This document shows positions 8,879-19,019 of a stretch of DNA of 63,199 nt, one piece after another (the stretch's first letter is position 1; each line of letters starts with the position of its first letter). The notes beneath the pieces are model-generated. The model worked only from the letters and a program-made list of their open reading frames with translations, was not told the origin of the DNA and ran no database searches. A program made the translations under genes and the position numbers. This DNA comes from an uncultured Nostoc sp. (GTDB lineage Bacteria > Cyanobacteriota > Cyanobacteriia > Cyanobacteriales > Nostocaceae), in assembly GCF_937863485.1 (NCBI RefSeq), contig NZ_CALMFY010000169.1:1-63199 (forward strand). The letters are read 5' to 3'.

Positions 8879-9658
8879 ATGACTTCTGTATCGGCATTAA
8901 CTTTACCTGACCACACCCAGTTACCAGACTCAGATGGTACGTTCGTGAAAAACTGGCAAGAGCATCCCCAAAGTATCTTACTTACTGACTCAATTACACT
9001 TGTTCTAGAGGAACTTCATCCTAATAGTCAATATTGTATTGGACAAGATTTAGGTATCTACTGGCGATTGACAGATCCTCCTGAGAAGGGGGCTGAGGCA
9101 CCAGACTGGTTTTATGTACCCAATGTACCACCGACCCTTGAAGGTAAAACACGGCGTTCTTATGTACTGTGGAAGGAGTATGTCGCGCCGTTGATTGTGT
9201 TGGAATTTGTCTCTGGAGATGGTTCGGAAGAACGAGATAACACACCACCATCTCAAGGCGAAGGTGGGAATGTTGGTAAATTTTGGGTTTATGAGCAAGC
9301 AATTCGAGTGCCTTATTATGGGATTTATGAAGTAGCAAAAGCGCAGGTGGAAGTTTACCACCTAGTCGATAATACTTATCAACTGATGAAACCCAATGAA
9401 CGAGGACATTACCCAATTGCTCCTATGGGGGTAGAGTTAGGAATCTGGCAGGGTTTGTATCAAAATGCAGAGTTACCTTGGCTGCGGTGGTGGGATGCAC
9501 AAGGAAATTTATTGTTAACAGGTTATGAACGCACTGAAGTTGAGCGACAAAAACGGGAGAGAATTGTAGAGAAATTGCGTAGGCGTAGCCCGTCGAAGAC
9601 ATCGCTCCCTATTGAACAACTCAACGCTTTAGGAATTGACCCAGAAATGTTGGATTAA
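8879..9658 (+). CDS. Uma2-family protein (DUF820)
   Basis: The 259-residue protein belongs to the large cyanobacterial Uma2 family, which has a PD-(D/E)XK-like fold of unknown role. Core residues visible are PDWFYVPNV (Asp near 76), IVLEFVSGDGSEE (Glu near 110) and GKFWVYEQ (Lys near 134), then YYGIYE. The C-terminus is the family's usual coiled segment ending LNALGIDPEMLD. That segment is interrupted by RRRSPSKTSL, encoded by a copy of the GCGTAGGCGTAGCCCG palindromic repeat at 9577-9605, kept in frame. ATG at 8879. Nuclease activity is unproven for the family. Confidence 0.85.
   Translation: MTSVSALTLPDHTQLPDSDGTFVKNWQEHPQSILLTDSITLVLEELHPNSQYCIGQDLGIYWRLTDPPEKGAEAPDWFYVPNVPPTLEGKTRRSYVLWKEYVAPLIVLEFVSGDGSEERDNTPPSQGEGGNVGKFWVYEQAIRVPYYGIYEVAKAQVEVYHLVDNTYQLMKPNERGHYPIAPMGVELGIWQGLYQNAELPWLRWWDAQGNLLLTGYERTEVERQKRERIVEKLRRRSPSKTSLPIEQLNALGIDPEMLD
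9577..9605 (+). repeat. In-frame palindromic repeat in Uma2 3' end
   Basis: GCGTAGGCGTAGCCCG... is the reverse-complement orientation of the GCGATGCCTGCGG family also seen at 10987, 12405, 22156, 46291 and 61455. Here it codes for part of the RRRSPSKTS linker and does not break the frame. Confidence 0.65.
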
Positions 9659-9664
9659 AAAACA

Positions 9665-9817
9665 TTATTGACTAAGCGGCTTGAAAAATTATCTCAGGAA
9701 ATGCGCTCCTCAATTTCTGGTTTACCTTTACCTGTTCTGGAAGAATTGAGCGATGCATTGCTTTATTTTACTACCTTGACTAATTTGCAATCTTGGTTAA
9801 AAGGGCGAATAAATTAA
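9665..9817 (+). pseudogene. DUF4351-like C-terminal remnant
   Basis: A 50-codon frame reads LLTKRLEKLSQEMRSSISGL, then PVLEELSDALLYFTTL and NLQSWLKGRIN, then stop. This matches the end of DUF4351, a helical tail found on Rpn/PD-(D/E)XK-type proteins (Leu-rich helix, then LExLGxALLDFxxLxxLxxWL). It has no start or upstream domain. It is in the same frame as the preceding Uma2 gene, separated only by the TAA at 9656-9658. It is probably the tail of a lost neighbour. Confidence 0.6.
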
Positions 9818-9848
9818 ACTACTGGCTTTTCCTATTATGCAACGCTTC

Positions 9849-10733
9849 TTAAACTACCTCTTGTTGTTTTTGAGTTAGATACATCGCAATTCCTTTCTCG
9901 TAGTAAGCTGCTTCATTAATAAAAATAGGATAAACAGTAGACTCTCCCTCATAAAGAATATCTTTTCCTTCAAAAGTCAGAAACATTGGATCGCCTGGAT
10001 TCAGAGGTTCATAATCTCTAAATTGAAGCTGGGGGTGAATCATGGCTTGAATTTCCCCGCCGTAGGCATCGCTTCTAGGATAATCGATAGTCTCAATGTA
10101 TTGATAGAGTGTAAGCGTGCTGTTTCTCTGCGGAATATTACCTTGGTTGCACCCTTCAAAATAGTCTAAAATTGCATAAATAAGCTGCTCTGTTTGCTGA
10201 AATAATTCTGCATTTAAAATATTTTGAGCCACAGCACCAACTTCTATAACAAAACCCAATTCGCACAAAGAACGGAGAAAACCACCTTCTCTAGATTGTT
10301 GATTAACAAAAACCTTTACCATCGGATTGATAGAACTTAAATAAGCGCCTAACCGAAGTAAGAAAGGATGCAGATCACAAAAAATCAGACTTAACCCCAT
10401 GTTGGCAGTTGTGCTGTGCAAATCAACAATTACATCTACAAAGGGTTGATTTTGCGGTTGCAGGATCTGCTGGATTGCTTTTGCCCGTGTATCTTCATAA
10501 CTTGAAAGTTGCTGATTTTGTAAGCCTTGATTGGTGAAGCAACGATTTAAATCCTTGTCAATGTATCGTTTGCCTTCTTCAATAGCTTTGAGATTGCCAA
10601 GTAATGCCAGAGTTTCAAAACTTGCTCTGTTGATTAAATTAGGATATTGCTGAAACCTTTTGACTAGATGTATTCCTGTTAACTCATTACCGTGGTTTCC
10701 TCCAACGATCGCAACTCGTTCAATCTGACTCAT
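9849..10733 (-). CDS. Aspartoacylase family zinc deacylase
   Basis: The 294-residue protein matches the aspartoacylase/AstE-like zinc carboxypeptidase-fold family, which removes the acyl group from N-acetyl-aspartate or similar N-acyl amino acids. Zinc ligands are visible as GNHGNE (His14, Glu17) and [10 protein letters not shown] (His near 107). DKDLNRCF near 59-66 is the family's substrate-binding signature, and the catalytic Glu lies in FVIEVGAV near 162-169. Length is close to other bacterial members. ATG at 10733. The gene is divergent from the AGE epimerase. The exact substrate cannot be told from sequence. Confidence 0.9.
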   Translation of the reverse strand: MSQIERVAIVGGNHGNELTGIHLVKRFQQYPNLINRASFETLALLGNLKAIEEGKRYIDKDLNRCFTNQGLQNQQLSSYEDTRAKAIQQILQPQNQPFVDVIVDLHSTTANMGLSLIFCDLHPFLLRLGAYLSSINPMVKVFVNQQSREGGFLRSLCELGFVIEVGAVAQNILNAELFQQTEQLIYAILDYFEGCNQGNIPQRNSTLTLYQYIETIDYPRSDAYGGEIQAMIHPQLQFRDYEPLNPGDPMFLTFEGKDILYEGESTVYPIFINEAAYYEKGIAMYLTQKQQEVV

Positions 10734-10830
10734 AACAACCTCATATCTAAAAAACTTGTCAAGTGGACGCTATAATGCCCAACACCAATTGTTCTACTCA
10801 AGATTGCACTGGCTCCCCTACGGTTATTGA

Positions 10831-12171
<1,341 letters not shown>

Positions 12172-12189
12172 ACTTGTTGCAAAAATTTA

Positions 12190-12400
12190 TCTTCATTACC
12201 ACAACTTAAGCTGTGGTAACGACAGCTTTAAAGTTACTTATGAACTTTGAAGTATAGATAATGATAGCTTTAGCATTCATAACCACAGCTTTAACATTAC
12301 TTATCAATGCTTCAGTTGTGGTAACGACAGCTTCAACATTCATAACCACAGCTTTAACGTTACTTATGAATGCTTCAGTTGTGGTAACGACAGCTTAAGT
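12190..12400. repeat. Imperfect tandem repeat array with internal inverted motifs
   Basis: The spacer 12172-12484 is filled by alternating blocks TTGTGGTAACGACAGCTT (three times, near 12210, 12315 and 12380) and CATAACCACAGCTTTAAC (twice), joined by ATTACTTATNAATGCTTCAG. CCACAACTT and its near complement AAGCTGTGG make each block able to fold on itself. No ORF, CRISPR-like spacers or tRNA are seen. A partial palindromic repeat (12405-12420) follows immediately. Confidence 0.75.
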
Positions 12401-12484
12401 TATTGCGATGCCTGCGGCGGTAAACAACGCAGTCAGTTTAATCTACAAGTAAAATTGGAATCAGTGCCATAGGAAGAATGTCTC

Positions 12485-13099
12485 ATGAATGCTGTGACAC
12501 CTAAGCGATTTACGATCGCTGAATACCATCGATTGATTGAACTCGGATTTCTCACAGAGGCCAATCATATTGAGTTAATTCGAGGAGAACTGATTCAAAT
12601 GACAGCAAAGGGAACACCTCATACAGTTTGTAGTTCTATCCTGTGCCGTCAATTGGATCGGCTTTTAGGTGATGTCTGGCGACAAGCCGCTTCGCGTCTA
12701 CAAGCAGTCATCCGTGGACAAGATCCTATCACCCTTTCTAATCAAAGTGAGCCTGAGCCGGATGTTGTGATCGCACGAGGAAAAGATGAAGATTATCTCG
12801 CTCATCATCCCTATCCCGAAGATATTTTGTTCGTGATTGAAATTTCGGATAAAACAATAGATTACGACCAAACAACCAAGCTGTCATTGTATGCAGAAGC
12901 CGGAATTTCTGATTACTGGATTGTGAATTTGCCGGCTCGTCAACTTGAGCGTCATAGCCAGCCATATCAGAATGCTCAAAGTAAGTTTAGCTATCTCAGC
13001 AAGCAGATTTTTCTATCTAACCAGTCAGTGGCGATTCCTGGATTTGAAAATGCATTATTGGACTTGAGTAGATTGTTTCCAGAGATTGCAGGTGAATAA
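12485..13099 (+). CDS. Uma2-family protein (DUF820)
   Basis: A 204-residue, full-length Uma2 protein. The N-terminal RFTIAEYHRLIELGFL and HIELIRGELIQM are typical. The PD-(D/E)XK-like core shows EPEPDVVIAR (Asp near 94), ILFVIEISDKT (Glu near 118) and TTKLSLYAEAGI (Lys near 131) with SDYWIVNL. The function of the family is unknown, though its fold is nuclease-like. ATG at 12485, preceded by a weak GGAAG. The gene stands alone behind the repeat array and has no toxin or transposase neighbour. Confidence 0.88.
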   Translation: MNAVTPKRFTIAEYHRLIELGFLTEANHIELIRGELIQMTAKGTPHTVCSSILCRQLDRLLGDVWRQAASRLQAVIRGQDPITLSNQSEPEPDVVIARGKDEDYLAHHPYPEDILFVIEISDKTIDYDQTTKLSLYAEAGISDYWIVNLPARQLERHSQPYQNAQSKFSYLSKQIFLSNQSVAIPGFENALLDLSRLFPEIAGE

Positions 13100-13203
13100 T
13101 TTTCGCTCGTCTTCTAAAGCGAGTTAAGCTACTTAGGCTTATTAGACAAACTAAATACAAAATGATTTAATTAAAGGTATTGCCCAAACAAAAAACTTTT
13201 AAG

Positions 13204-13686
13204 ATGAGAAAACTGTCTCTGATTCTCCCCTTAGCTATCCTGGCTTTTGGCAGTGTAGTTGTTAAGAGCCAAGAAATCTCCTCACCCAATACTTACACTA
13301 AATCTGTTAACCGTGAAGTTTTAGCGAGTGGTTATCCTACTCAAGATCAAAAGCAGATTCTTGAACTTGTACGCTACACCATCGCACCAAGAACAAAACT
13401 CCCTACTCATACTCATCCGGGAATGCAGATTGAACGAGTAGAAGCGGGAACTTTAACTTATACCGTTGTGGAAGGAAAAGCTAAAGTAACGAAAGCTAAC
13501 GGCACAGAATTGATTCTTCAAAAAGGGAAAACTATACAGCTTACAGTTGGAGATTCTTTAGTTGAATCTGCCGGAATGGTTCATTATGCAGAAAACCAAA
13601 CAAACAAACCGATTATTCTGTTGTCTGCTTCTCTATTTAATGCTAATCAACCAAAAGCTATTTTAATCAATCCTCAAAACAGATGA
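13204..13686 (+). CDS. Secreted cupin-domain protein
   Basis: From ATG 13204 the product has 160 residues. MRKLSLILPLAILAFGSVVV is a clear signal peptide, which favours this start over a TTG at 13180. The remainder is a small cupin barrel: KLPTHTHPGMQIERVEAGTL supplies the His-x-His and Glu metal ligands, with the second motif near DSLVESAGMVHYAEN. Cupins bind metal or small ligands; without a second domain the activity cannot be assigned. It converges with the DUF2791 ATPase gene. Location is probably periplasmic. Confidence 0.8.
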   Translation: MRKLSLILPLAILAFGSVVVKSQEISSPNTYTKSVNREVLASGYPTQDQKQILELVRYTIAPRTKLPTHTHPGMQIERVEAGTLTYTVVEGKAKVTKANGTELILQKGKTIQLTVGDSLVESAGMVHYAENQTNKPIILLSASLFNANQPKAILINPQNR

Positions 13687-13834
13687 ATTTGATGATAGAT
13701 TTTGACTTTTGTCAGAGGTTTACTCATTAGTATTTGAAAGAATACGCTTGGGTTAAGAAATTTTTTCCTTCTCTTTCTTCTCTTTGTGTCGCGTCAGTTG
13801 CTTCTTTTGTCGGAGATGCTCTTACTAGCAATAA

Positions 13835-15163
13835 TTACAGACTAAATTCCGCTGCGCCATCCTCATCTACATCTGCATCCTTACCCATAGCAGTAGGTTT
13901 AAATTTAGAACCATGAATTAATTCACCAAACGCAATTCCTGGATTTTGGTGAAGAATATTTAGCACACTCATAAAATCTCGCACAATTTCTCCTGGTGTG
14001 AGTAATGCTTCTGCACCCAAGCGATTAATAGTTTCTTGCACAAACTCCTTCAACTCACGATTTGTCAAAGTCTGTTCATACCCAAAATTGAGTGCATGAA
14101 TCTCAGTTAAACGCTGCAAAAGCGTCAAAATTTCTACTTCACTCAATGGGTTCAATCGAATTACTGGCCCCAAATACTCTTGAACACCAGATTGTGCAAC
14201 AAAACGGCTTTCTTTTGTACGTCTTTGCCAAGCTTGGTCTGCAAAAAGTCCCCGTTTGGGATCTTCTAAAAATTTAGTTGTTCCACCAACAACAATACCA
14301 AGATGTTCTGCTTTACATTGCATGGTATCGTTAAACATTGCTAAAAGTCTATTATAGTTCTTTTCCCGCGTGACTGTAGTAGATATTTGATATAAATGTA
14401 CAGCTTCATCAAGTATAATTAACAGTCCTTTATAGCCAATTTCAGCTACAAATTTAGCAAATAGTTTGATGTAATCATACCAACTATCATCATCAATAAT
14501 CACGCGCACTCCTAAAGCTGCTTTTGCCTCAACTTTAGTAGTAAATTCTCCACGGAACCAGCGCATCGCCGCATTTTTTAAATTATCATCATCCAATCGG
14601 TAGCCACGCCAATAAGCGATTATAACGCTACCAAAATTAAATCCATGAACTAAGTCTTCAATATACTGAACTACTTCCCTAATTTTCGATTCAACTTGGT
14701 CATCAAAGCCATCGTCATTCGGACGCATTCCACTTTCTTTAACCACTTCTTGTTGAATTTTATTAATCCATCCTTCTAAAATTGAGACTAAAGCACCACC
14801 ATCAGGACGAGTTTTTGTAGCTAGGTGGCTCATTAATTCTCGATAGGTGGCTACACCTTCATGGTTACTTCCTGCTAATCGGCGTTCAGAGGATAAATCA
14901 CCATCAGCTACTACAAAACCTTGCTCCATAGCACGGTTGCGAATTAGTTGCAGTAAAAAACTTTTCCCAGAACCGTAGTTACCAATTATGAAGCGAAATG
15001 CTGCTACACCTTCTGCAATATCATCGAGATTTTGTAATAGGCTTTTTAGTTCTTTTTCTCGACCTACTGCTATATGTTCAACTCCCACTCTTGGTACTAC
15101 CCCCGCACCAAGGGAATTGATTAAAGCAGTGGAGATTTTTTTCGAGATTTTAAGCTTTGCCAT
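13835..15163 (-). CDS. BrxD/DUF2791-family P-loop ATPase
   Basis: The 442-residue protein has Walker A GNYGSGKSFLLQL near 60-73 and Walker B KGLLIILDEAVHLY near 246-259, followed by an alpha-helical C-terminal half (EYLGPVIRLNPLSEVEIL, TPGEIVRDFMSVLNIL). This is the DUF2791 pattern, the ATPase called BrxD in type 2 BREX loci and also found with TerB-domain proteins. It is the last gene of a minus-strand run, 96 bases after the TerB_C-like gene, so a joint ATP-dependent stress or defence role is likely. No PglX, PglZ or helicase gene is present in the window. ATG at 15163. Confidence 0.8.
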   Translation of the reverse strand: MAKLKISKKISTALINSLGAGVVPRVGVEHIAVGREKELKSLLQNLDDIAEGVAAFRFIIGNYGSGKSFLLQLIRNRAMEQGFVVADGDLSSERRLAGSNHEGVATYRELMSHLATKTRPDGGALVSILEGWINKIQQEVVKESGMRPNDDGFDDQVESKIREVVQYIEDLVHGFNFGSVIIAYWRGYRLDDDNLKNAAMRWFRGEFTTKVEAKAALGVRVIIDDDSWYDYIKLFAKFVAEIGYKGLLIILDEAVHLYQISTTVTREKNYNRLLAMFNDTMQCKAEHLGIVVGGTTKFLEDPKRGLFADQAWQRRTKESRFVAQSGVQEYLGPVIRLNPLSEVEILTLLQRLTEIHALNFGYEQTLTNRELKEFVQETINRLGAEALLTPGEIVRDFMSVLNILHQNPGIAFGELIHGSKFKPTAMGKDADVDEDGAAEFSL

Positions 15164-15259
15164 ATATTACACATCACTTTATTCTAAATGCAGAAGCACG
15201 CAGTAAGTAGGTAAGGCACATATTCACCTTACTACTAATCTGACGACAGCAATAATAAT

Positions 15260-16597
15260 TTAATTTGACGAAGCATGTCTAGCCATAAAGTCTTCATACA
15301 TTGCAATCATTTTTTTGACATACATTATATGCTCAGGGTAAACTTTTGGAATTTCCAAATCTGAATTAATAATTAATTCACCAATAATATCATTTGCCCG
15401 TTCATTTATAGAATCGATTAACAGATTCGGCATAGTGATGTTTGCTTCGGCAATTTTTTTAATAGCAGCCTTGGGATTATCTTGTTCGACTATAGCTTTT
15501 AATACCTCTAGTTCAGATCGGGGAAGATTTTCTAAAAAATTAGTCCATTCTTCAGGTATATTCTCTGATGTTTCAATTTCTGAAGTATCTCTGATTGCTG
15601 TAGTTTCCATTATTTCAGAAAAAGGAAACAATTCAGGATCATCTTCCGGGGAATTATCAGACAAAGGCTCTTGATTGAATGTTTCTATTTGTTGAAGTAA
15701 TTCCCATACTTGATTTTGTAATGAGTCTCGTTCTTCTTGTAATAATGAAACTTGCCCTAGCAACTCCTGTAATTCAGCTTTTTTTTCTACTAGTTGGGTT
15801 TGTGAATAATTCAGGATAGCTTGGATATTTTCTCTTTCGGTTTTTGTTGCTACCAGCAATTGATTTTTTTGGCTTGTTTTAACTTCTAGTTCTTGAATTG
15901 CAATTCGTAGTTCATATAGTTTTTCTTCTAATTGGGGTTTGAGTCTGCCCAAAAGAGTTAAATTGCTTTCAACTTCTTGTTTCTCCTGCTGAAGTTTGGA
16001 AATTTGACTTTGCAACTGAGTAATTTCAGTGCGAGATCCATTACAATTCGACTCTAGACGGCGCTTCTCTGCTGTGAGGACAGAAAAAGCATTGTTCAAT
16101 TCTGCTTGATTTTTATGCAAGTTATTAATTTCAGTTTGCAGATTATTAATTTCAGTTTCTAACTGCTTTTTCTGCCCGGCAAATGTTCTTAATTCTCGAT
16201 GTATACTATCCCTTTGGTTACGGCTTTCTGTGACTTGATTTTGTAGATGTTGTGACTCAGCATATAATAAATTATGATGTTCTTCGATTTGATTAATTTC
16301 TCTGACAACACGAGCCTTCAATCCCTCCATTTCTTTAATTCGCTTGCGGAGAGAACCTAAAACAAACATTTCATAATTTCTGCGTCGCTTATCTACGAAT
16401 AATGCTGCTGCATAGATAATAACGGCAGTAATTACACCTGTGAGAAAGGCTTTATTAAAATCCCAGTTTGGGACGAGGCTAAGGCCAAAACTCACACTAA
16501 AGGCAACTATCCCTAAGATAAATCGATTGCTGATCATTACTGATTGCATATTGCTGGTTTTTAGCGTAGTTAAATTATCAGAATAAGTAGCTCTCAT
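15260..16597 (-). CDS. Membrane-anchored coiled-coil protein with TerB_C-like C-terminus
   Basis: The 445-residue product has three parts. Two transmembrane helices lie near residues 24-42 and 48-68 (FILGIVAFSVSFGLSLVP, FLTGVITAVIIYAAALF). A long coiled coil follows, from about 80 to 305, rich in Glu, Gln and Leu heptads. A C-terminal helical domain (about 345-445) contains LEVLKAIVEQ, NLLIDSINERANDIIGEL and YPEHIMYV, a pattern I match to TerB_C. TerB_C proteins are predicted partners of DUF2791 ATPases in Ter-type stress systems, and that ATPase lies just downstream. It probably sits at the cytoplasmic membrane. ATG at 16597; internal Met18 is possible. Confidence 0.75.
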   Translation of the reverse strand: MRATYSDNLTTLKTSNMQSVMISNRFILGIVAFSVSFGLSLVPNWDFNKAFLTGVITAVIIYAAALFVDKRRRNYEMFVLGSLRKRIKEMEGLKARVVREINQIEEHHNLLYAESQHLQNQVTESRNQRDSIHRELRTFAGQKKQLETEINNLQTEINNLHKNQAELNNAFSVLTAEKRRLESNCNGSRTEITQLQSQISKLQQEKQEVESNLTLLGRLKPQLEEKLYELRIAIQELEVKTSQKNQLLVATKTERENIQAILNYSQTQLVEKKAELQELLGQVSLLQEERDSLQNQVWELLQQIETFNQEPLSDNSPEDDPELFPFSEIMETTAIRDTSEIETSENIPEEWTNFLENLPRSELEVLKAIVEQDNPKAAIKKIAEANITMPNLLIDSINERANDIIGELIINSDLEIPKVYPEHIMYVKKMIAMYEDFMARHASSN

Positions 16598-16902
16598 ACT
16601 AATTTATAATTCGTAATGACGCTTACAGACTCGCTAACGAGCGAACGCGAACAGCGTCTCTTTTAGAAGAAGCGCTGTAGGGAGAAGAGAAGGCTTTACG
16701 CTGCACTAACATAATTCGTAATTAGAATATACAGAGAATAATACTTACTAAAAAACAGTTTCAATCTGTTGTTCTGTTTGGTGAAACAAGACTTTTTTCC
16801 CAAATTTGGTATCATAGTCGTTCTGAAATATCTAATTTTAGTTACTGGTACATAACATTGTTCTGTAAGTAACAAAAAAGTGCAATCATTAATGAACTAA
16901 TT
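16598..16902. other. Spacer with GC-rich repeat
   Basis: No gene is seen. A cyanobacterial repeat (GACTCGCTAACGAGCG... AACAGCGTCTC) lies at about 16625-16660. The rest is AT-rich and could hold the promoter of the TerB_C-like gene. Confidence 0.5.
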
Positions 16903-18255
16903 TTAATCAGAAGTGTTTAATGTATCTTTATTTACATTAAAAAGCCTTAAATCTGCTTTTAAAAAATCTACAAACTGCCGTGCTGTCCGTCCAGAACGAC
17001 CATTATGGCGAGTTGCCCACTGTAATGCTTGAAATTCCAAATCTTCTTGAGTAATATTGATTTCAGCTTGTGCGGCTAGATGTTGTACAATCTTTAAATA
17101 AGTTTTCTGATTGGCTGGTTCAAAAGTCAAGGTTAAACCAAAGCGATCGCTAAACGAAAGTTTCTCCTGCATCGTATCCCAGGCATGGATTTCCTCGTTA
17201 TCCTTAGGTGCAGGTCTATCCACAAAAAACTCCCGAATCAGGTGGCGGCGGTTGGAAGTAGCGTAAACGACTACATTTTCAGGCCGCGCGGTTAAATTAC
17301 CTTCTAAAACTACCTTGAGGGCTTTAAAGGCATCATCATCTTCTTCAAATGAAAGGTCATCGACAAAGATGATAAATTTTTGTGACACTCCCCGTAAATG
17401 TTCCACAATTTCTGGTAAGTCTTTTAAATCAGATTTTGACACTTCCAACAAGCGAAGGCTGCGATTACTATATTCATTCAACAAAGATTTCACCAAAGAA
17501 GATTTGCCAGAACCTCGACTACCGTAAAGTAATACATGCAGTGCCATCTCTCCTGATAATAAAAACTCTGTATTTTTTAGCAAAGCATCTCTTTGAGACT
17601 CGTAACCCACAAGCGCACTCAGCTTAACTGGGTCAGAATACCGAATACCGATAAACTGCCCAGCTTGCCAGCGTAAAGCGCGATATTCTGCAAATAAACC
17701 AGAGCCACATTGCCGATAATAAGCTGCTAACTCTTCTACAGCATCACCCCAATTATCTAACTCTTGTAGATATGTAGCGAATGTCTCTACTCCTACCAAT
17801 TCTTGCTCTTTATACCACACTACTGGTGAAACCGGCATATGAGCTACGCCTTGTATCCACTCACTCAAAGAAGCGCTGCTACATTTATAGAGACTTTGCA
17901 ATATTTGTAAATCATGCTCAACTGCTGCAACTATTGCTGGGGGCAAATCTTCAAATTCTCGCACTTCAGCCAGCCTTGTAAAAGGATTCTTAGAGAAAAG
18001 AAGTTGAGTGATTAAATAGTCTTCCCAGTTTTGATTTCTAGCAGCCAAAGCGTAGAAGTAACTGCCGTAGGCTTGAAGGCAACCGCGTGCATCGGCGTCA
18101 GTGTAACGTATAGCTTGCAACAGTTCCAGAAATGCTATCCCCACTTCGCCTTGCAGAACAGACTGGTAGAGTAAAAGTGAGGCTGCTTGGCGCTGGAGAT
18201 ATTGAACCTTTGTATATGAAGAAGTATTTGTGATTGGCATTGCTTGATTGTCCAT
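16903..18255 (-). CDS. DUF815-family AAA+ ATPase
   Basis: The 450-residue protein has a helical N-terminal half and a DUF815 ATPase domain: Walker A LLYGSRGSGKSSLV near 244-257, Walker B KFIIFVDDLSFEEDD near 291-305, sensor VVVYATSNRRHLIREFF and an arginine-rich HNGRSGRTARQFVDFL near the end. DUF815 proteins are widespread, poorly characterised AAA+ ATPases. It is the first of three same-strand genes (DUF815, TerB_C-like, DUF2791), but 305 bases separate it from the second, so cotranscription is not certain. Start taken at ATG 18255; 18240 is also possible. Confidence 0.9.
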   Translation of the reverse strand: MDNQAMPITNTSSYTKVQYLQRQAASLLLYQSVLQGEVGIAFLELLQAIRYTDADARGCLQAYGSYFYALAARNQNWEDYLITQLLFSKNPFTRLAEVREFEDLPPAIVAAVEHDLQILQSLYKCSSASLSEWIQGVAHMPVSPVVWYKEQELVGVETFATYLQELDNWGDAVEELAAYYRQCGSGLFAEYRALRWQAGQFIGIRYSDPVKLSALVGYESQRDALLKNTEFLLSGEMALHVLLYGSRGSGKSSLVKSLLNEYSNRSLRLLEVSKSDLKDLPEIVEHLRGVSQKFIIFVDDLSFEEDDDAFKALKVVLEGNLTARPENVVVYATSNRRHLIREFFVDRPAPKDNEEIHAWDTMQEKLSFSDRFGLTLTFEPANQKTYLKIVQHLAAQAEINITQEDLEFQALQWATRHNGRSGRTARQFVDFLKADLRLFNVNKDTLNTSD

Positions 18256-18342
18256 CAATAAACTGTGTGGTATAGCTAAATAACTATGGTAAATTGTCTG
18301 CTGACCCTGGCAGTAAAGTCAAAGTCTACATAGGTTTTAACA

Positions 18343-18663
18343 ATGAATTTAAGTATGATTGCTGCTCTTGCCTACGGCATATTAGCGATTGTTGGTGGCA
18401 TTATTGGCTACATTCAGGCTAAAAGTAAGGTTTCACTCCTAAGCGGTAGCATTAGCGGTTTATTACTAATACTTGCCGCTTACTTTCAATTCCAAGGACA
18501 AACCTGGGGTTCGATTTTAGCAGGGTTAATTACTGCTGTTTTAGTAGTCGTCTTTGGATTTCGACTGGCTAAAACACGCAAGTTTATGCCTGCGGGATTA
18601 ATGACGATTTTGGGTATCTTGGCATTGGCGGTGATGGTAAATCAATTTGTGGCTTTAAGGTAG
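18343..18663 (+). CDS. TMEM14-family small membrane protein
   Basis: The 106-residue protein has four hydrophobic helices and the family's Gly-rich signatures (AYGILAIVGGIIGYIQAKSK, SLLSGSISGLLLILAAY) and a final RKFMPAGLMTILG. TMEM14/FAX1 relatives in plastids export fatty acids; the cyanobacterial role is inferred only. ATG at 18343. The gene is divergent from the DUF815 ATPase, with only 87 bases between their starts. Confidence 0.9.
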   Translation: MNLSMIAALAYGILAIVGGIIGYIQAKSKVSLLSGSISGLLLILAAYFQFQGQTWGSILAGLITAVLVVVFGFRLAKTRKFMPAGLMTILGILALAVMVNQFVALR

Positions 18664-18754
18664 CATCAGTCTCCAAGCAATAACCATCCTCCTGTTTTTT
18701 GTTACCTATTAAGGCGTTCTTCCAGAGTGAGGGAGGTGATGATTTGCAGCAGTG

Positions 18755-18890
18755 ATATGATGTCCGGGCAATTAATCATAATACCCCCAAGCTCAAAGAG
18801 CCAAAGCTACGCTTGAGCTAACCTAAGAGCCTGCTCTTAAGGGTTGGGGGTGGGGTTCTTTTCTTATGGCTAATTTGGCGGACATCATAT
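18755..18890. mobile_element. MITE-like element (136 bp) with about 27-bp terminal inverted repeats
   Basis: The left end ATATGATGTCCGGGCAATTA and the inverted right end ATATGATGTCCGCCAAATTA continue to pair over about 27 bases with few mismatches. Further inside, TACCCCCA pairs with TGGGGGT. There is no ORF, so it would need a transposase in trans. No convincing target duplication is visible. Confidence 0.75.
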
Positions 18891-19019
18891 GAATCAAGCA
18901 ATCGGGTGTTCCTGTGTTTCTGCAATCCAGTACTTACTACAGTTTTGCGTAAAAGCGTAGTGTTTTTAATGCAGGGGAACGCATTAACATTCCAAGGGAA
19001 TGCATTGGCATTGTATTGA

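Noticed and set aside
15435..15674. Plus-strand frame antisense to the TerB_C-like gene
   Set aside because: Shadow of the coiled-coil coding sequence with no start signal of its own.
13835..18255. A complete BREX system
   Set aside because: Only the DUF2791/BrxD-type ATPase is present; PglX, PglZ, BrxC and BrxHI are absent.
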